This document shows, one piece after another, positions 1 to 8,907 of a DNA stretch of 64,000 nt. Location: contig CALKWN010000065.1 in NCBI GenBank assembly GCA_938004185.1, positions 124,001 through 188,000 on the forward strand, given 5' to 3'. This DNA comes from an uncultured candidate division WWE3 bacterium. Lineage in GTDB: Bacteria > Patescibacteriota > WWE3 > UBA101185 > UBA10185. The stretch's first letter is position 1, and each line of letters starts with the position of its first letter. The notes below the pieces were generated by a model that was given only the letters and a program-made list of their open reading frames with translations, was not told the origin of the DNA and made no database searches. Made by a program: the position numbers and the translations under genes.

Positions 1-1167
1 CGCGATTTTTTCGCCGGGTTTAATTTCCAGGGTAAGATCTTCGATTACCGGCTTTGTTGTGTTGGGGTAGGCAAAAGTAATTTTGTTAAAGACAATTGAA
101 GGTCCTTCTAAATATTTGGGGAGTTGTACAGTGCCGTCTTCAAACGCGGGCTCGGTCTGAAATAGAAGATAGGTGTCCTTTAACTGTAAAGAAAACTCGA
201 ACAAATCATTAAAGCCCTGAATAACATTCGACATCGAAGTCTGAAGAATTCCTATCGTCCTCATCCAGAAAACAGTATCTCCGACGGTAATAGCTTTTTC
301 TATAAGGCGCTGAAAAATTTTTACATACCCGAAAAGAATTACAATGTCGTTTAAAAATCCGAAAGAATGACCGCCGATTCTACCCTTTTTAAAAATTTTT
401 AGCCTGTTTTCTACTAAGTAACCCTGGAGTTCGGTATATTTTTTATCAAGGTAAGAAAAAGCGTTATTTATTCCGATTTCGTGAAGCCTGACCGAGCTTG
501 TTAAGTCGCCCGCGATGTTACCTGCTACCCTTCCCCGCTCTGTGTTGTTGTAATTAAATTGGTAGAGCTTTCTTCTAATAGATTTATCAAATAGTAAGTA
601 AGGGGTTGAAGCGACCAGAAGTAGGGGAGCAAACCAGGGCATAAATTTTATTGTAATTATTAAAGCCGTCGCCAGTTTTACAATATCTGCAATTAAAGAC
701 ACCGACTTTTCCATATACGGCATTATGTTGTAAAGGTATTCATCTGCGCGCGTAATTTTGTTGTTGACTTCAGGAATTTCGAGAGTTTGTATTCCGAGAG
801 ATTTTAATTTAAAGTACTCGGATTTTCTTATATTAAATCTACTTACCACTCTAATATGAGTAGACGAATAACCTCTTAGAAAACTTATAATCGTCTCAAA
901 AAAATTATATCCGAGAAGAATTGCAAGATATGGATATAGGTAAGAAAGATTTGCACCGGGCATTTGTGCAACATTTATGAGTTCGTCAATTGCTTTGGCA
1001 AAAATGTAAGTGTATATAAGGTCCTGCCACTTATTAACTATCGTTGTTGCAATGTAAATTGAAAAATGTACCGGGTCGATGCGAAAAATCATTGCCAACG
1101 ACCATTTACTGATTTTGACAAACTCGTTTAAATCGATTTTGTCTGCAGGTGTAACGGCAGTTTGCAT
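1..1167 (-). CDS. ABC exporter, fused membrane and ATPase domains (3' end cut by window)
   Basis: The frame reads from an ATG at 1167 through 389 codons without a stop to the window edge, so the C-terminus is missing. The first ~300 residues have several hydrophobic stretches and the layout of a type-IV exporter membrane domain. After a linker comes the start of a nucleotide-binding domain (ITFAYPN, then a strand ending in PGEKIA), and the window stops just before the expected Walker A loop. It begins 10 nt after the rplT stop, so it is probably read from the thrS-infC-rpmI-rplT operon. Substrate is unknown; lipid, peptide or drug export are all possible for this family. Confidence 0.85.
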   Translation of the reverse strand, partial: MQTAVTPADKIDLNEFVKISKWSLAMIFRIDPVHFSIYIATTIVNKWQDLIYTYIFAKAIDELINVAQMPGANLSYLYPYLAILLGYNFFETIISFLRGYSSTHIRVVSRFNIRKSEYFKLKSLGIQTLEIPEVNNKITRADEYLYNIMPYMEKSVSLIADIVKLATALIITIKFMPWFAPLLLVASTPYLLFDKSIRRKLYQFNYNNTERGRVAGNIAGDLTSSVRLHEIGINNAFSYLDKKYTELQGYLVENRLKIFKKGRIGGHSFGFLNDIVILFGYVKIFQRLIEKAITVGDTVFWMRTIGILQTSMSNVIQGFNDLFEFSLQLKDTYLLFQTEPAFEDGTVQLPKYLEGPSIVFNKITFAYPNTTKPVIEDLTLEIKPGEKIA

Positions 1168-1177
1168 AATAGAGGTC

Positions 1178-1537
1178 TTAGTTTGTTATAAATTTCTTTA
1201 CGGCTTCAACGACTTTTTCGAAGTCTTTAGGTTCGTTGATAGCCATTTCGGAAAGCGTTTTTCTGTTGAGTGTTATGTTCGCTTTTTTAAGACCTGCAAT
1301 AAATCTCGAATATTTTACATTGTATTGGGATAGAGCTCCGTTTAATCGGGCAATCCACAATCTTCTCATATCTCTTTTTTTCTGTTTTCTTCCCTCAAAA
1401 GCATGCTCACCCGCTCTTATTACGGCTTCCTGTGCTCTTTTGAAAAGTCTGCTTCTGGTTCCTCTATAACCTTTTGCCAGTTTTAATACTTTTTTATGTT
1501 TTCTGTGGCCTCTAGGCCCTCCTTTTACTCTAGACAT
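1178..1537 (-). CDS. rplT: 50S ribosomal protein L20 (bL20)
   Basis: This 119-residue basic protein binds 23S rRNA early in large-subunit assembly. It has the typical N-terminus MSRVKGG followed by the long basic helix (HRKHKKVLKLAKGYRG) and the family C-terminal domain; length is normal for bL20. Its ATG overlaps the rpmI stop by one base (TAATG), so translation is probably coupled. The order infC-rpmI-rplT is the classical bacterial one, in which L20 represses its own operon in several species; no repressor-binding structure was identified here. Confidence 0.97.
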   Translation of the reverse strand: MSRVKGGPRGHRKHKKVLKLAKGYRGTRSRLFKRAQEAVIRAGEHAFEGRKQKKRDMRRLWIARLNGALSQYNVKYSRFIAGLKKANITLNRKTLSEMAINEPKDFEKVVEAVKKFITN

Positions 1538-1752
1538 TACTTTATTCCTTTATCCTTTTTTACCAAAAGGCTCTTAAAAATTTTTATGTGTCCTCTGTTT
1601 GTCTGTTCCTCAAGACCTTTTTTTCTGCATTTTCTCCCAGCGCTCCATTTTCTTTTTAGGTGCCCTGAGTTAACACTTTTTCTCATAAGTTTTCCTGATT
1701 TAGTTATTTTTATTCTTTTTAATAATGTTTTTTTCGATTTCATTTTAGGCAT
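1537..1752 (-). CDS. rpmI: 50S ribosomal protein L35 (bL35)
   Basis: A 71-residue, very basic protein with the L35 start MPKMKSKK and the family core (TKSGKLMR, then GHLKRKWS). An in-frame ATG at 1773 would add seven residues, but the ATG at 1752 has a purine-rich AAGGGG stretch upstream and gives the canonical N-terminus, so 1752 is chosen. It lies between infC and rplT and overlaps rplT by one base. It is a structural protein of the large subunit. Confidence 0.95.
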   Translation of the reverse strand: MPKMKSKKTLLKRIKITKSGKLMRKSVNSGHLKRKWSAGRKCRKKGLEEQTNRGHIKIFKSLLVKKDKGIK

Positions 1753-1800
1753 TTTTAAAACCCCTTCTCTCATTTAGAAAGCGTGTCTTTCTAAACTTAC

Positions 1801-2307
1801 TCATTTAGGAAGAAATATTTCCGATACCAAAGGACCCATGCGTTTTGCAGGCCCTTCAGGTTTCGCGTCTTCCGCCAATCCCTGCTCAATTTTTTTGAGC
1901 TTCTCAAAAGCCATTTCAGGAAACATTGCTTGTCTTCCCTTCATTCTTACGGTGACCTTTACTCTATTTCCGTCATCCAAAAATTCTTTTGCTCTCTCTA
2001 TGTACCTGTTTATATCCCCTTCTCCGGTTGTAGGAGAAAGTCTTAACTCTTTAAGCTCGCTTTTTTTGCTTTTAACTTTCGCGGCGCTTAATTTTTTTCT
2101 CTCTTCGTACAAAAATTTAGAGTAGTCAACAAACTTTGCCACGGGAATTTTAGCATTAGGCGCTACCAAGAGAAGATCCAATTCTCTTTCTTTGGCAGCT
2201 CTTACGGCCTTAGGTGTATCCATAACACCAAGGTTCTTGCCTTCTTCGTCTATAACCACTACCTGAAAGACTCTTATTCTTTCGTTTAAGATGTGCTGGT
2301 TATTTAT
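1801..2307 (-). CDS. infC: Translation initiation factor IF-3, probable AUA start
   Basis: IF-3 binds the 30S subunit, keeps it free of 50S, and discriminates against wrong start codons. The protein shows the N-domain (NERIRVFQVVVIDEEGKNLG), the linker (AKFVDYSKFLYEERKK) and the C-domain (RMKGRQAMFPE). The frame is open back to a GTG at 2343, but that GTG overlaps the thrS stop and lacks a ribosome-binding site. A strong GGGAGG lies nine bases before an ATA at 2305-2307, exactly where IF-3 proteins usually begin. In many bacteria infC uses a rare start (AUU, AUC, AUA) so that IF-3 limits its own synthesis. The choice of AUA is inference. Confidence 0.93.
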   Translation of the reverse strand: MNNQHILNERIRVFQVVVIDEEGKNLGVMDTPKAVRAAKERELDLLLVAPNAKIPVAKFVDYSKFLYEERKKLSAAKVKSKKSELKELRLSPTTGEGDINRYIERAKEFLDDGNRVKVTVRMKGRQAMFPEMAFEKLKKIEQGLAEDAKPEGPAKRMGPLVSEIFLPK

Positions 2308-2314
2308 AGACGAA

Positions 2315-2322
2315 TTCCTCCC
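2315..2322 (-). promoter_or_regulatory. Shine-Dalgarno site deciding the infC AUA start
   Basis: The minus strand reads GGGAGG followed by nine bases and then ATA. There is no such site before the upstream GTG at 2343. This is the best evidence that initiation is at the ATA. Confidence 0.7.
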
Positions 2323-2336
2323 ATAACTGCAATAAA

Positions 2337-4136
2337 TTACCACAAAGACAGGTCTCTGGTCAAATATATTTCCCTGATTTTACTTATAATTTCGGCTGTC
2401 TTTACCGGACCCAGGTTTTCGCCCGTTCTTAAGCGGACGCTGGCGGTTTCGCTTTCTATCTCTTTATCCCCCACCACAAGCATATAAGGCACTTTTTGCA
2501 TTTGAGCGTCGCGAATTCTGGCGTTCATGGGTTCGTTTCGGTCGTCCGAATGTACGCGCAATCCTTCTTCCTTCAACATTTGAGCAAGGTCCGCACAGTA
2601 TTTTGCATGCTTTTCGCCGATCGGAATGATTACTATTTGTAGAGGTGACAGCCACACAGGCATATTTCCGGCAAAATGCTCCAGCAAAAACCCTACAAAT
2701 CTTTCGTCGGAGCCCAATGGTGCGCGATGCTGAATTATTACCGGCTTTTCCTGTCCGTCCTTATCAGTATATGTAAGGCCGAACCTTCCCGGCATGTAAA
2801 GATCGATTTGGTTGGTCGAAATGGCATATTCATTGCCAATAGCAGACTTAATTTTGAGATCCATTTTCGGTCCGTAATGAGCGGCGCCACCTATTTCCGT
2901 CTCATATTCGACTCTTGCGGCTTTCATACCCTCTATCGAGAGTTTTTCAGCCTTTTTCCACATTTCTTCGTCGCCATGGTATTTATCTTTTTTCTCGGGA
3001 TCGGGCAAGCCCAAAACTATGTGATAATCTTTTAATCCCAACTTGTCGTAGTAATATCGATGCATATCCATTATTTCAACAAAAACGTCAATGGCCTGCT
3101 CTTCTGAGCAATAAATATGAGCGTCATTCTGAGTAAATACCCTCGGTCGTAAAATTCCGTTCAGGGCGCCTCTATTTTCATATCTTGCCACCGTGCCATA
3201 TTCCGCCAGGCGGTAAGGTAAATCACGATAGCTTCTCGGTTTTGACCTAAAAACTAAATGATGGAAAGGACAGTTCATGGGTTTTAAGAAATACTCTTCT
3301 TCACCCTCGCCCGGTATCTGCACTTTATACATCTCTTCTTCAAAGTAAGGAACATGTCCTGAAATTTCAAAAAGTGTTCTTTTAGTCATGGGAGGCGTCA
3401 TTACGCGGTGGTATCCCCACTCTTCTTCGGTCTCTTTGCCCCATTTTTCAAGTTCTTCGCGTATTATTGCCCCGTTGGGGAGCCAAATCGGAAGACCGGG
3501 ACCGACTTCGTCGCTAAGCATGAATATTTCAAGTTCTCTGCCGAGCTTTCTGTGGTCGCGCCTTTTCTGTTCTTCGAGCAATTCCAGGTATTTTTCGAGG
3601 TTTTGCTTGTTGTCAAAGGCTGTAGCGTATATTCGGGTAAGCATTTTGTTCTTTTCGTCACCTCTCCAATAAGCACCGGCAATAGATAGCAGTTTAAACG
3701 CTTTTATTTCTTTGGTATTTTCTACATGAGGGCCGGCGCATAAATCAATATCATAGTATTTATCACCCTCTTCGCCGAATGTATAAAAAGTGAGTTTTTC
3801 ACCGTCTTTTGAATGCTCTTCTATTAGCTCAAGTTTAAACGGGTTATTTTTAAACAGTTTCTTGGCTTCCGCGGCGGTTAAAGTGTGTTTTTTTACGGGC
3901 ATTGCCGCGTCAATAATTTCCTTCATTACGTGCTCGATTCGGCCGAAATCTTCTTCACTGATTTTGCCGTCGTAATCGAAGTCGCAGTAGAAACCGTCCT
4001 CTATAGGAGGTCCCATGACTTTTTTTGCACCCGGAAATACCGATTCTACCGCGGTATGAAGTACGTGTTCAGCGGTATGTCTTAAAGGCATTAACGGATC
4101 GTTTTTTAATTTATCTATTACCTTTTCTTTAGCCAT
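2337..4136 (-). CDS. thrS: Threonyl-tRNA synthetase, lacking the N-terminal TGS domain
   Basis: This enzyme charges tRNA-Thr and removes mischarged serine. The protein is 599 residues, about 40 shorter than E. coli ThrRS, because it begins directly at the editing domain: the HxxxH motif is at residues 20-24. The aminoacylation core has motif 2 (FTQNDAHIYC) and the three expected zinc ligands (Cys in MNCPFHH, His in NDAHIYC, His in IIQHRAPLGS). The anticodon-binding domain follows (LQIVIIPIGEKH). An AGGAG lies seven bases before the ATG. It is first in the operon with infC, rpmI and rplT. Confidence 0.97.
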   Translation of the reverse strand: MAKEKVIDKLKNDPLMPLRHTAEHVLHTAVESVFPGAKKVMGPPIEDGFYCDFDYDGKISEEDFGRIEHVMKEIIDAAMPVKKHTLTAAEAKKLFKNNPFKLELIEEHSKDGEKLTFYTFGEEGDKYYDIDLCAGPHVENTKEIKAFKLLSIAGAYWRGDEKNKMLTRIYATAFDNKQNLEKYLELLEEQKRRDHRKLGRELEIFMLSDEVGPGLPIWLPNGAIIREELEKWGKETEEEWGYHRVMTPPMTKRTLFEISGHVPYFEEEMYKVQIPGEGEEEYFLKPMNCPFHHLVFRSKPRSYRDLPYRLAEYGTVARYENRGALNGILRPRVFTQNDAHIYCSEEQAIDVFVEIMDMHRYYYDKLGLKDYHIVLGLPDPEKKDKYHGDEEMWKKAEKLSIEGMKAARVEYETEIGGAAHYGPKMDLKIKSAIGNEYAISTNQIDLYMPGRFGLTYTDKDGQEKPVIIQHRAPLGSDERFVGFLLEHFAGNMPVWLSPLQIVIIPIGEKHAKYCADLAQMLKEEGLRVHSDDRNEPMNARIRDAQMQKVPYMLVVGDKEIESETASVRLRTGENLGPVKTAEIISKIREIYLTRDLSLW

Positions 4137-4160
4137 AATTTGCTCCTGTCAGATTAATTT

Positions 4161-4166
4161 ATTATA
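4161..4166 (-). promoter_or_regulatory. Probable -10 box of the thrS operon
   Basis: The minus strand carries a perfect TATAAT 25 bases before the thrS ATG, leaving room for the AGGAG site. No good -35 was seen at 16-18 bases. Confidence 0.5.
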
Positions 4167-4207
4167 GAACATAAACGGAAAAAATATATGTTTAACAAGC
4201 CAAATAT

Positions 4208-4221
4208 ACCCCCGCGGGGGT
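4208..4221. repeat. 14-bp perfect GC-rich palindrome between thrS and truB
   Basis: ACCCCCGCGGGGGT is its own reverse complement and stands out in an AT-rich intergenic region between divergent genes. It could be a binding site for a dimeric regulator or a hairpin; no function is shown by the sequence. Confidence 0.5.
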
Positions 4222-4295
4222 TGTCGTGGTATAAAAGAATCTGAAATAAGCCATTTGTCTATTTATAAGCACTTTTCGGCTTTTAGTCAATAAAA

Positions 4296-4967
4296 ATGAT
4301 CATAAATGTATACAAACCTAAAGATTGGACAAGTTTTGACGTGGTAGCAAAAACGCGGGGTATCTTCCGTGAGAAAAAGGTCGGCCATGCCGGTACCTTA
4401 GATCCCCTCGCCGAAGGAGTTTTAGTTGTACTTACGGGAAATGATACTAAAAAGCAGGAACAATTTATGAAAATGAAAAAAGAGTACGTCGCTGAAATTG
4501 CCTTCGGTGCCGTATCTCCCAGCTACGACATGGAATTTGTACCCGAATTTACGGGAAACACCGATATAACGGAATTACAGAACATTTTATCCGTCTTTAC
4601 CGGAAAGATTACCCAAATCGTACCGCCTTACTCAGCAAAAAAGATTGAGGGCAAAGAAATGTATAAATTAGCCAGAAAAAATATTGAAATTCCGGTGCAG
4701 TACAAAGAGGTAGAAATTTTTTCGTGCGACGTCGTTAATCAAGAAATCAGGGAAGTTGAAACCTCGGACGGTAAAAAACCGCTTCCCTGCTCTACTCTAA
4801 GGGTTGAATGCTCTTCGGGAACTTACATAAGGTCTCTGGCACACGAAATGGGTGAGAAATTGGAAACGGGAGCCGTTTTACTGAATCTTGTAAGAACCGC
4901 CGTAGGACCCTATCGCGTAGAGGATGCCGTTAAAATCGAAGATCTTCCTTCTCTACAGTCTCGGTAA
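4296..4967 (+). CDS. truB: tRNA pseudouridine-55 synthase
   Basis: TruB converts U55 in the T-loop of tRNAs to pseudouridine. The signature GHAGTLDPLAEG places the catalytic Asp at residue 36; other conserved stretches are NVYKPKDWTSFDVV at the N-terminus, PPYSAKKIEGKEMYKLAR, and GTYIRSLAHEMG near the end. At 223 residues it lacks a C-terminal PUA-like extension. No clear Shine-Dalgarno precedes the ATG. Its last 38 bases overlap the 3' end of the convergent membrane-protein gene. Confidence 0.96.
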   Translation: MIINVYKPKDWTSFDVVAKTRGIFREKKVGHAGTLDPLAEGVLVVLTGNDTKKQEQFMKMKKEYVAEIAFGAVSPSYDMEFVPEFTGNTDITELQNILSVFTGKITQIVPPYSAKKIEGKEMYKLARKNIEIPVQYKEVEIFSCDVVNQEIREVETSDGKKPLPCSTLRVECSSGTYIRSLAHEMGEKLETGAVLLNLVRTAVGPYRVEDAVKIEDLPSLQSR

Positions 4968-5829
4968 CAACCCTCAAAATACCGGTTTTCTTTGCGATCG
5001 CGATAAAAATTCCGACGAAAACGCTGTAAAGTACATACGAAATTGTCGCGTAAAGTTGAAAAACCCCGAACATCAGCACAGCTATAACCGGCCTTACCAA
5101 TTCTTTATACGGTTCGATAGCGGAATTAACCTGTTCTTCTATCATCGATTTAATATCAACATCAACGCTAGAAGCATCGGGGGCGGCACTTAATCCCGTT
5201 TCAAGACCGTATTGTTTTAAAAGTTCATTTACCTCTTCTTCAGTGTACCCCGAATATATTGTCTGATTTTCAATAGTTTCCTGAAGCTGCGTATTTACCG
5301 AGTTTTTTATCGGTTTTTCGGCTACAGTCGCGACCATTTTTCCGAAATCCAAATCCTTTATGTTGTTTGAGCCGAGAATAATTATTAAACCCGCCAAAAT
5401 ACTGAATACTAAAAGAATTCCCTTGGCGGCAAACCTTAACACAAGCAAAGCCTCAAACTTTATTAAGATCTTTTTTATTCTGTAACTTCGGTAAGATTCA
5501 AGTGTAATTACGATAAAGGCTATTCCCGCCGCAATTATTGCGTACGTAGGTTGGTAAGCTAAAAGAGGAATCATTATCCCCGAGGCAATTGCCAGTGGAG
5601 ACAAGATATTAAAGTACCAAACTTCCCACGCGCCGACCGTGAGCGAATATGTAAGTATTAGCAATGCCATGAGACCTACAATTTGTGCGCTGAATTGCAG
5701 ATTAATATTGAAAAAATCTCCCTCACCGACATAGTTATTTATAAGAGTTGTAAGTAAAAAAGATTCTCCAAATAAAACTACTACCAAGAAAAAAAGTTTC
5801 ACATAATAAACCCAGCTTCTCATATACAT
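4930..5829 (-). CDS. Multi-pass membrane protein of unknown function
   Basis: The 299-residue protein has about five hydrophobic segments in its first 150 residues, a soluble acidic segment at roughly 155-235 with a short charged region (YTEEEVNELLKQYG), and a final one or two membrane segments at about 240-275. No family motif is recognised. Two start codons are possible, ATG at 5829 and ATG at 5823. It is convergent with truB, with overlapping coding ends, and the cupin gene lies upstream in the same direction but is separately spaced. Confidence 0.8.
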   Translation of the reverse strand: MYMRSWVYYVKLFFLVVVLFGESFLLTTLINNYVGEGDFFNINLQFSAQIVGLMALLILTYSLTVGAWEVWYFNILSPLAIASGIMIPLLAYQPTYAIIAAGIAFIVITLESYRSYRIKKILIKFEALLVLRFAAKGILLVFSILAGLIIILGSNNIKDLDFGKMVATVAEKPIKNSVNTQLQETIENQTIYSGYTEEEVNELLKQYGLETGLSAAPDASSVDVDIKSMIEEQVNSAIEPYKELVRPVIAVLMFGVFQLYATISYVLYSVFVGIFIAIAKKTGILRVVTETVEKEDLRF

Positions 5830-5871
5830 TTATCGTACATTTATTTTCTTTTATAGTAAATGACGCCCGTA

Positions 5872-6252
5872 TTAATGGTGGTGTTCTGCGGCATCTGCCT
5901 CTGCCTTGGTTTTATGTATTGTTCCGTCGGCATGTTCGGCAGGACTGTAAATGGTGTACAGCTTCATCACTTCTGTTTCCGAAGTATTAATTATGTTGTG
6001 TTCTGTCCCTGCGGGAATAACTATCGCAAAATCGTCGGCAATAGAAAATGTCTCTCCGTCAAGAATTGCCTGACCGGTGCCCTGCTCTATCCTTATAAAC
6101 TGATCGATGTGGTTGTGAATTTCGGTGCCGATTTCTTCACCGGGCTGTAAGGACATTACTACTAGCTGACTAAATTCATTTGTGGTTAATACTTTTCGAA
6201 AATTTTCATTCGATAATGTTTCTTCCATTATATTTGTTACAAGTTTTGCCAT
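5872..6252 (-). CDS. Small cupin-domain protein
   Basis: A single-domain cupin of 126 residues. Metal-ligand positions are visible: His46, His48 and Gln51 in EIHNHIDQFIRIEQGTG, and His85 in IPAGTEHNII. The Gln in place of the usual Glu is seen in a subgroup of cupins with the same DQFIRIE stretch. The C-terminus ends in a natural three-His tail that might bind metal. AAGGAG precedes the ATG. Members of this family are often annotated as sugar-isomerase-like or of unknown function; the substrate cannot be told. Confidence 0.88.
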   Translation of the reverse strand: MAKLVTNIMEETLSNENFRKVLTTNEFSQLVVMSLQPGEEIGTEIHNHIDQFIRIEQGTGQAILDGETFSIADDFAIVIPAGTEHNIINTSETEVMKLYTIYSPAEHADGTIHKTKAEADAAEHHH

Positions 6253-6378
6253 AAATTTTCTCCTTTATACAAATTTTATACACATACACTTTAACTTTTA
6301 TATCTGTTTAGTTCAAGTTGAGAGGTTTTATGTTGCGACATAGGGAAAGAAAAATATTGTAACTATATAAAGAATAAG

Positions 6379-6384
6379 TAATAT
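6379..6384 (+). promoter_or_regulatory. -10-like TAATAT 6 nt before the P-type ATPase start
   Basis: TAATAT ends six bases before the ATG at 6391, which predicts a leaderless mRNA. No Shine-Dalgarno is present. Confidence 0.55.
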
Positions 6385-6390
6385 TTATCT

Positions 6391-8907
6391 ATGCGCTTCG
6401 CAAAATATACTGCCCTTACCCCTGAGAAGTGCGCTTCACTTTTAGGCGGAGATTTAGTTCGCGGTCTCACTCAACGGCAGCTTAATTACAATCTTAAAAA
6501 ATACGGTGCAAACACTTTGCCGGATCACTCTGTTTCTTGGTTTAAGGTCTTAATAAGACAATTTCAGTCGCCGTTTATTTACATTTTATTTTTCGCGGCC
6601 TTCATTTCACTTTTACTAAAAGAAACAACCGACGCATTTTTTATCGCGGTGTTCGTATTTATAAATACAGTGTTAGGTTTCTTTCACGAATACCGTTCGG
6701 AAAAAACCGTACGTTTGTTAAAAAAGTATATTGCTTACGATGCCCATGTAATAAGAGGTGGTATGGCAAAAAGTTTAGATACCAAAGATTTGGTTGTAGG
6801 GGATCTTGTAATTTTAGAAGCCGGTGACATAGTTCCGGCCGATATAAGACTGGTAAGCACAAATGACTTTTCGGTCAACGAATCCGGCTTAAGCGGAGAA
6901 TCCATTGTAATAGCAAAGAAATCAACCCCCATGAAAAGAAGTGCAGACCACATTTTTACTGCCGAGAACATTGTTTTTTCAGGAACAAGTGTAGTAAGCG
7001 GTCACGCAAAAGGATTGGTAATTGCAGTAGGAAAGGACACCCAGCTGGGTAAAATTTCAGGTCTTGCGACCGAAACCGCGCGCGAAGGAGCTTTTGAAAA
7101 AGATTTAAAAAAGCTAAGCGGGTTCATTTTAAAATTGGTCTTCTCTACCCTACTGCTGGTTTTTATATTAAATATTTTTGTAAAAACAGACAGCGCCGAT
7201 ATTATTAAGCTTTTACTGTTTTCAATCGCCCTTGCCGTTTCCGTTATACCCGAAGCATTACCTGTTGTAACCACATTCGCACTTTCAAACGGAGCATTAA
7301 ATCTTGCAAAAAACAAAGTTGTAGTAAAAAGGCTGGCATCGATCGAAGATCTTGGTTCGATAGAAGTTTTATGTTCCGACAAAACCGGAACACTTACCGA
7401 AAACAAACTTGAAGTCCGTGAAGTACTATCTTCCGACATGGGGAAAACATTATTTTACGCAGGTATATGCAGCTCGGAAATCTTAGATAAGAAAAATGCA
7501 ACTAATTCATTTGATTTGGCAATTCATGAAAAACTAACCGACAAGGCTCGTGATTTAATGAACAAAGTTCCTAAAATTATGGAACTTCCTTTCGACCCGG
7601 AAAGAAAAAGAAACAGTGTTTTTGTTCAGCTCGGTTCTTCTTATGAGCTTATTGTACGGGGGGCTCCTGAAGTAATTCTCGATTGCTCGCCTTTAAAAGC
7701 CACAGATAAACAGCAGGCGATGAACTGGGTGGCCGCCAGGGGTAGGTTGGGTGAAAGAGTTTTAGCCGTTGCATCTAAAAAACTCAAAAAGCCCGGAGAT
7801 TACAGCCCTAAATTTGAAGAGACAGGCCTTGAAATTATCGGATTAATTTCATTTAGTGACCCGTTAAAAAAATCCACGGTTGCAGCTGTTAGAAAAGCAC
7901 AGAGGCTGGGTGTTGAAATTAAAATTCTTACAGGAGATAGCAGGGAAATCGCGGGTGCTGTTGCGTTTAGCGCAGGTTTATCTAATTCTCCCGAAGAAGT
8001 TATGACCGGACCTGAGTTAGAAAAACTTAGCCCGGCCGAGCTCGCGGATGTGTGCATGAGATACAGCGTATTTGCCCGCGTCTCTCCAGAACAAAAATAC
8101 AAAATAATTCAAACACTTAAAAACTTTTACTCCGTTGGTTATCTTGGAGAAGGAATAAACGATGCGCCTGCATTAAAAGTTGCGAATGTCGGAATAGTTG
8201 TAAAGGACGCCAGCGATATTGCCAGAGAATCAGCTGACTTAATTTTACTTCACAAAAGCTTAGACGTTCTTGTCGACGGTGTTCAGGAAGGAAGGAAAGT
8301 TTTTGCCAACGTTTCAAAATATATCCGCGCAACCCTGGCTTCAAATTTCGGAAATTTTTACGCGGTCGCGATTTCAACTTTATTTATAGATTTTTTACCT
8401 ATGCTTCCCGTGCAGCTTCTTTTGTTGAATTTGTTAAGTGATTTTCCGATGATTGCAATTTCAGGTGACAATGTAGATAGTGCAGAACTTCAAAAGCCGT
8501 CAAAATTTAATTTAAGACAGTTTGCGATTGTTGCTACCCTGCTGGGTCTGGTAAGCACCATATTCGACCTTTCAGTTTTCGGGCTATTCTATGGAAAAGG
8601 AGAAGCCACACTTCAGACTTATTGGTTTATTTCTTCCGTGATAACTGAGCTTGTGTTTATTTATTCAATAAGAACTAAAGGATGGTTCTTTAAAGCGAAG
8701 CAATCCTCCACCGCGCTGGCGGTTTTGTCGATTACGGCTCTGGTTGTTACGCTTGCACTGCCGTTTTCGGTTTTGGGACGGGTGTCCTTTAACTTTGTAA
8801 CACCCGAACCTTATTATCTCGGGGTATTAGCTTTGGTAGTACTGGGATACTTCACGGTTTCGGAAATCGTCAAGAAACTTTACTTTTCCAGAGCTGAAGC
8901 TAATTAA
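6391..8907 (+). CDS. MgtA-like P-type ATPase (probable Mg2+ importer)
   Basis: An 838-residue P-type ATPase of the inner membrane. The phosphorylated Asp is residue 330 in CSDKTGTLTENKL; the actuator loop reads LSGES and the transmembrane-4 motif IPEALP. The C-terminal region matches the MgtA pattern best (DNVDSAELQKP, STIFDLSVFG, SNFGN, ALPFSVLG), so Mg2+ import is the likely role, although Ca2+ or another cation cannot be excluded. The usual GDGxND hinge reads GEGINDAP, with Glu587 in place of the Asp that binds Mg2+ with the phosphate. Its end overlaps the convergent downstream gene by four bases. Confidence 0.92.
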   Translation: MRFAKYTALTPEKCASLLGGDLVRGLTQRQLNYNLKKYGANTLPDHSVSWFKVLIRQFQSPFIYILFFAAFISLLLKETTDAFFIAVFVFINTVLGFFHEYRSEKTVRLLKKYIAYDAHVIRGGMAKSLDTKDLVVGDLVILEAGDIVPADIRLVSTNDFSVNESGLSGESIVIAKKSTPMKRSADHIFTAENIVFSGTSVVSGHAKGLVIAVGKDTQLGKISGLATETAREGAFEKDLKKLSGFILKLVFSTLLLVFILNIFVKTDSADIIKLLLFSIALAVSVIPEALPVVTTFALSNGALNLAKNKVVVKRLASIEDLGSIEVLCSDKTGTLTENKLEVREVLSSDMGKTLFYAGICSSEILDKKNATNSFDLAIHEKLTDKARDLMNKVPKIMELPFDPERKRNSVFVQLGSSYELIVRGAPEVILDCSPLKATDKQQAMNWVAARGRLGERVLAVASKKLKKPGDYSPKFEETGLEIIGLISFSDPLKKSTVAAVRKAQRLGVEIKILTGDSREIAGAVAFSAGLSNSPEEVMTGPELEKLSPAELADVCMRYSVFARVSPEQKYKIIQTLKNFYSVGYLGEGINDAPALKVANVGIVVKDASDIARESADLILLHKSLDVLVDGVQEGRKVFANVSKYIRATLASNFGNFYAVAISTLFIDFLPMLPVQLLLLNLLSDFPMIAISGDNVDSAELQKPSKFNLRQFAIVATLLGLVSTIFDLSVFGLFYGKGEATLQTYWFISSVITELVFIYSIRTKGWFFKAKQSSTALAVLSITALVVTLALPFSVLGRVSFNFVTPEPYYLGVLALVVLGYFTVSEIVKKLYFSRAEAN

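Noticed and set aside
2337..2343. GTG at 2343 as the infC start
   Set aside because: No Shine-Dalgarno before it and it gives a non-homologous N-terminal extension overlapping thrS.
6391..8907. Calcium (SERCA-like) assignment for the P-type ATPase
   Set aside because: PEALP and the C-terminal pattern (DNVDSAELQKP, ALPFSVLG) fit the MgtA group better, though ion choice is not proven.
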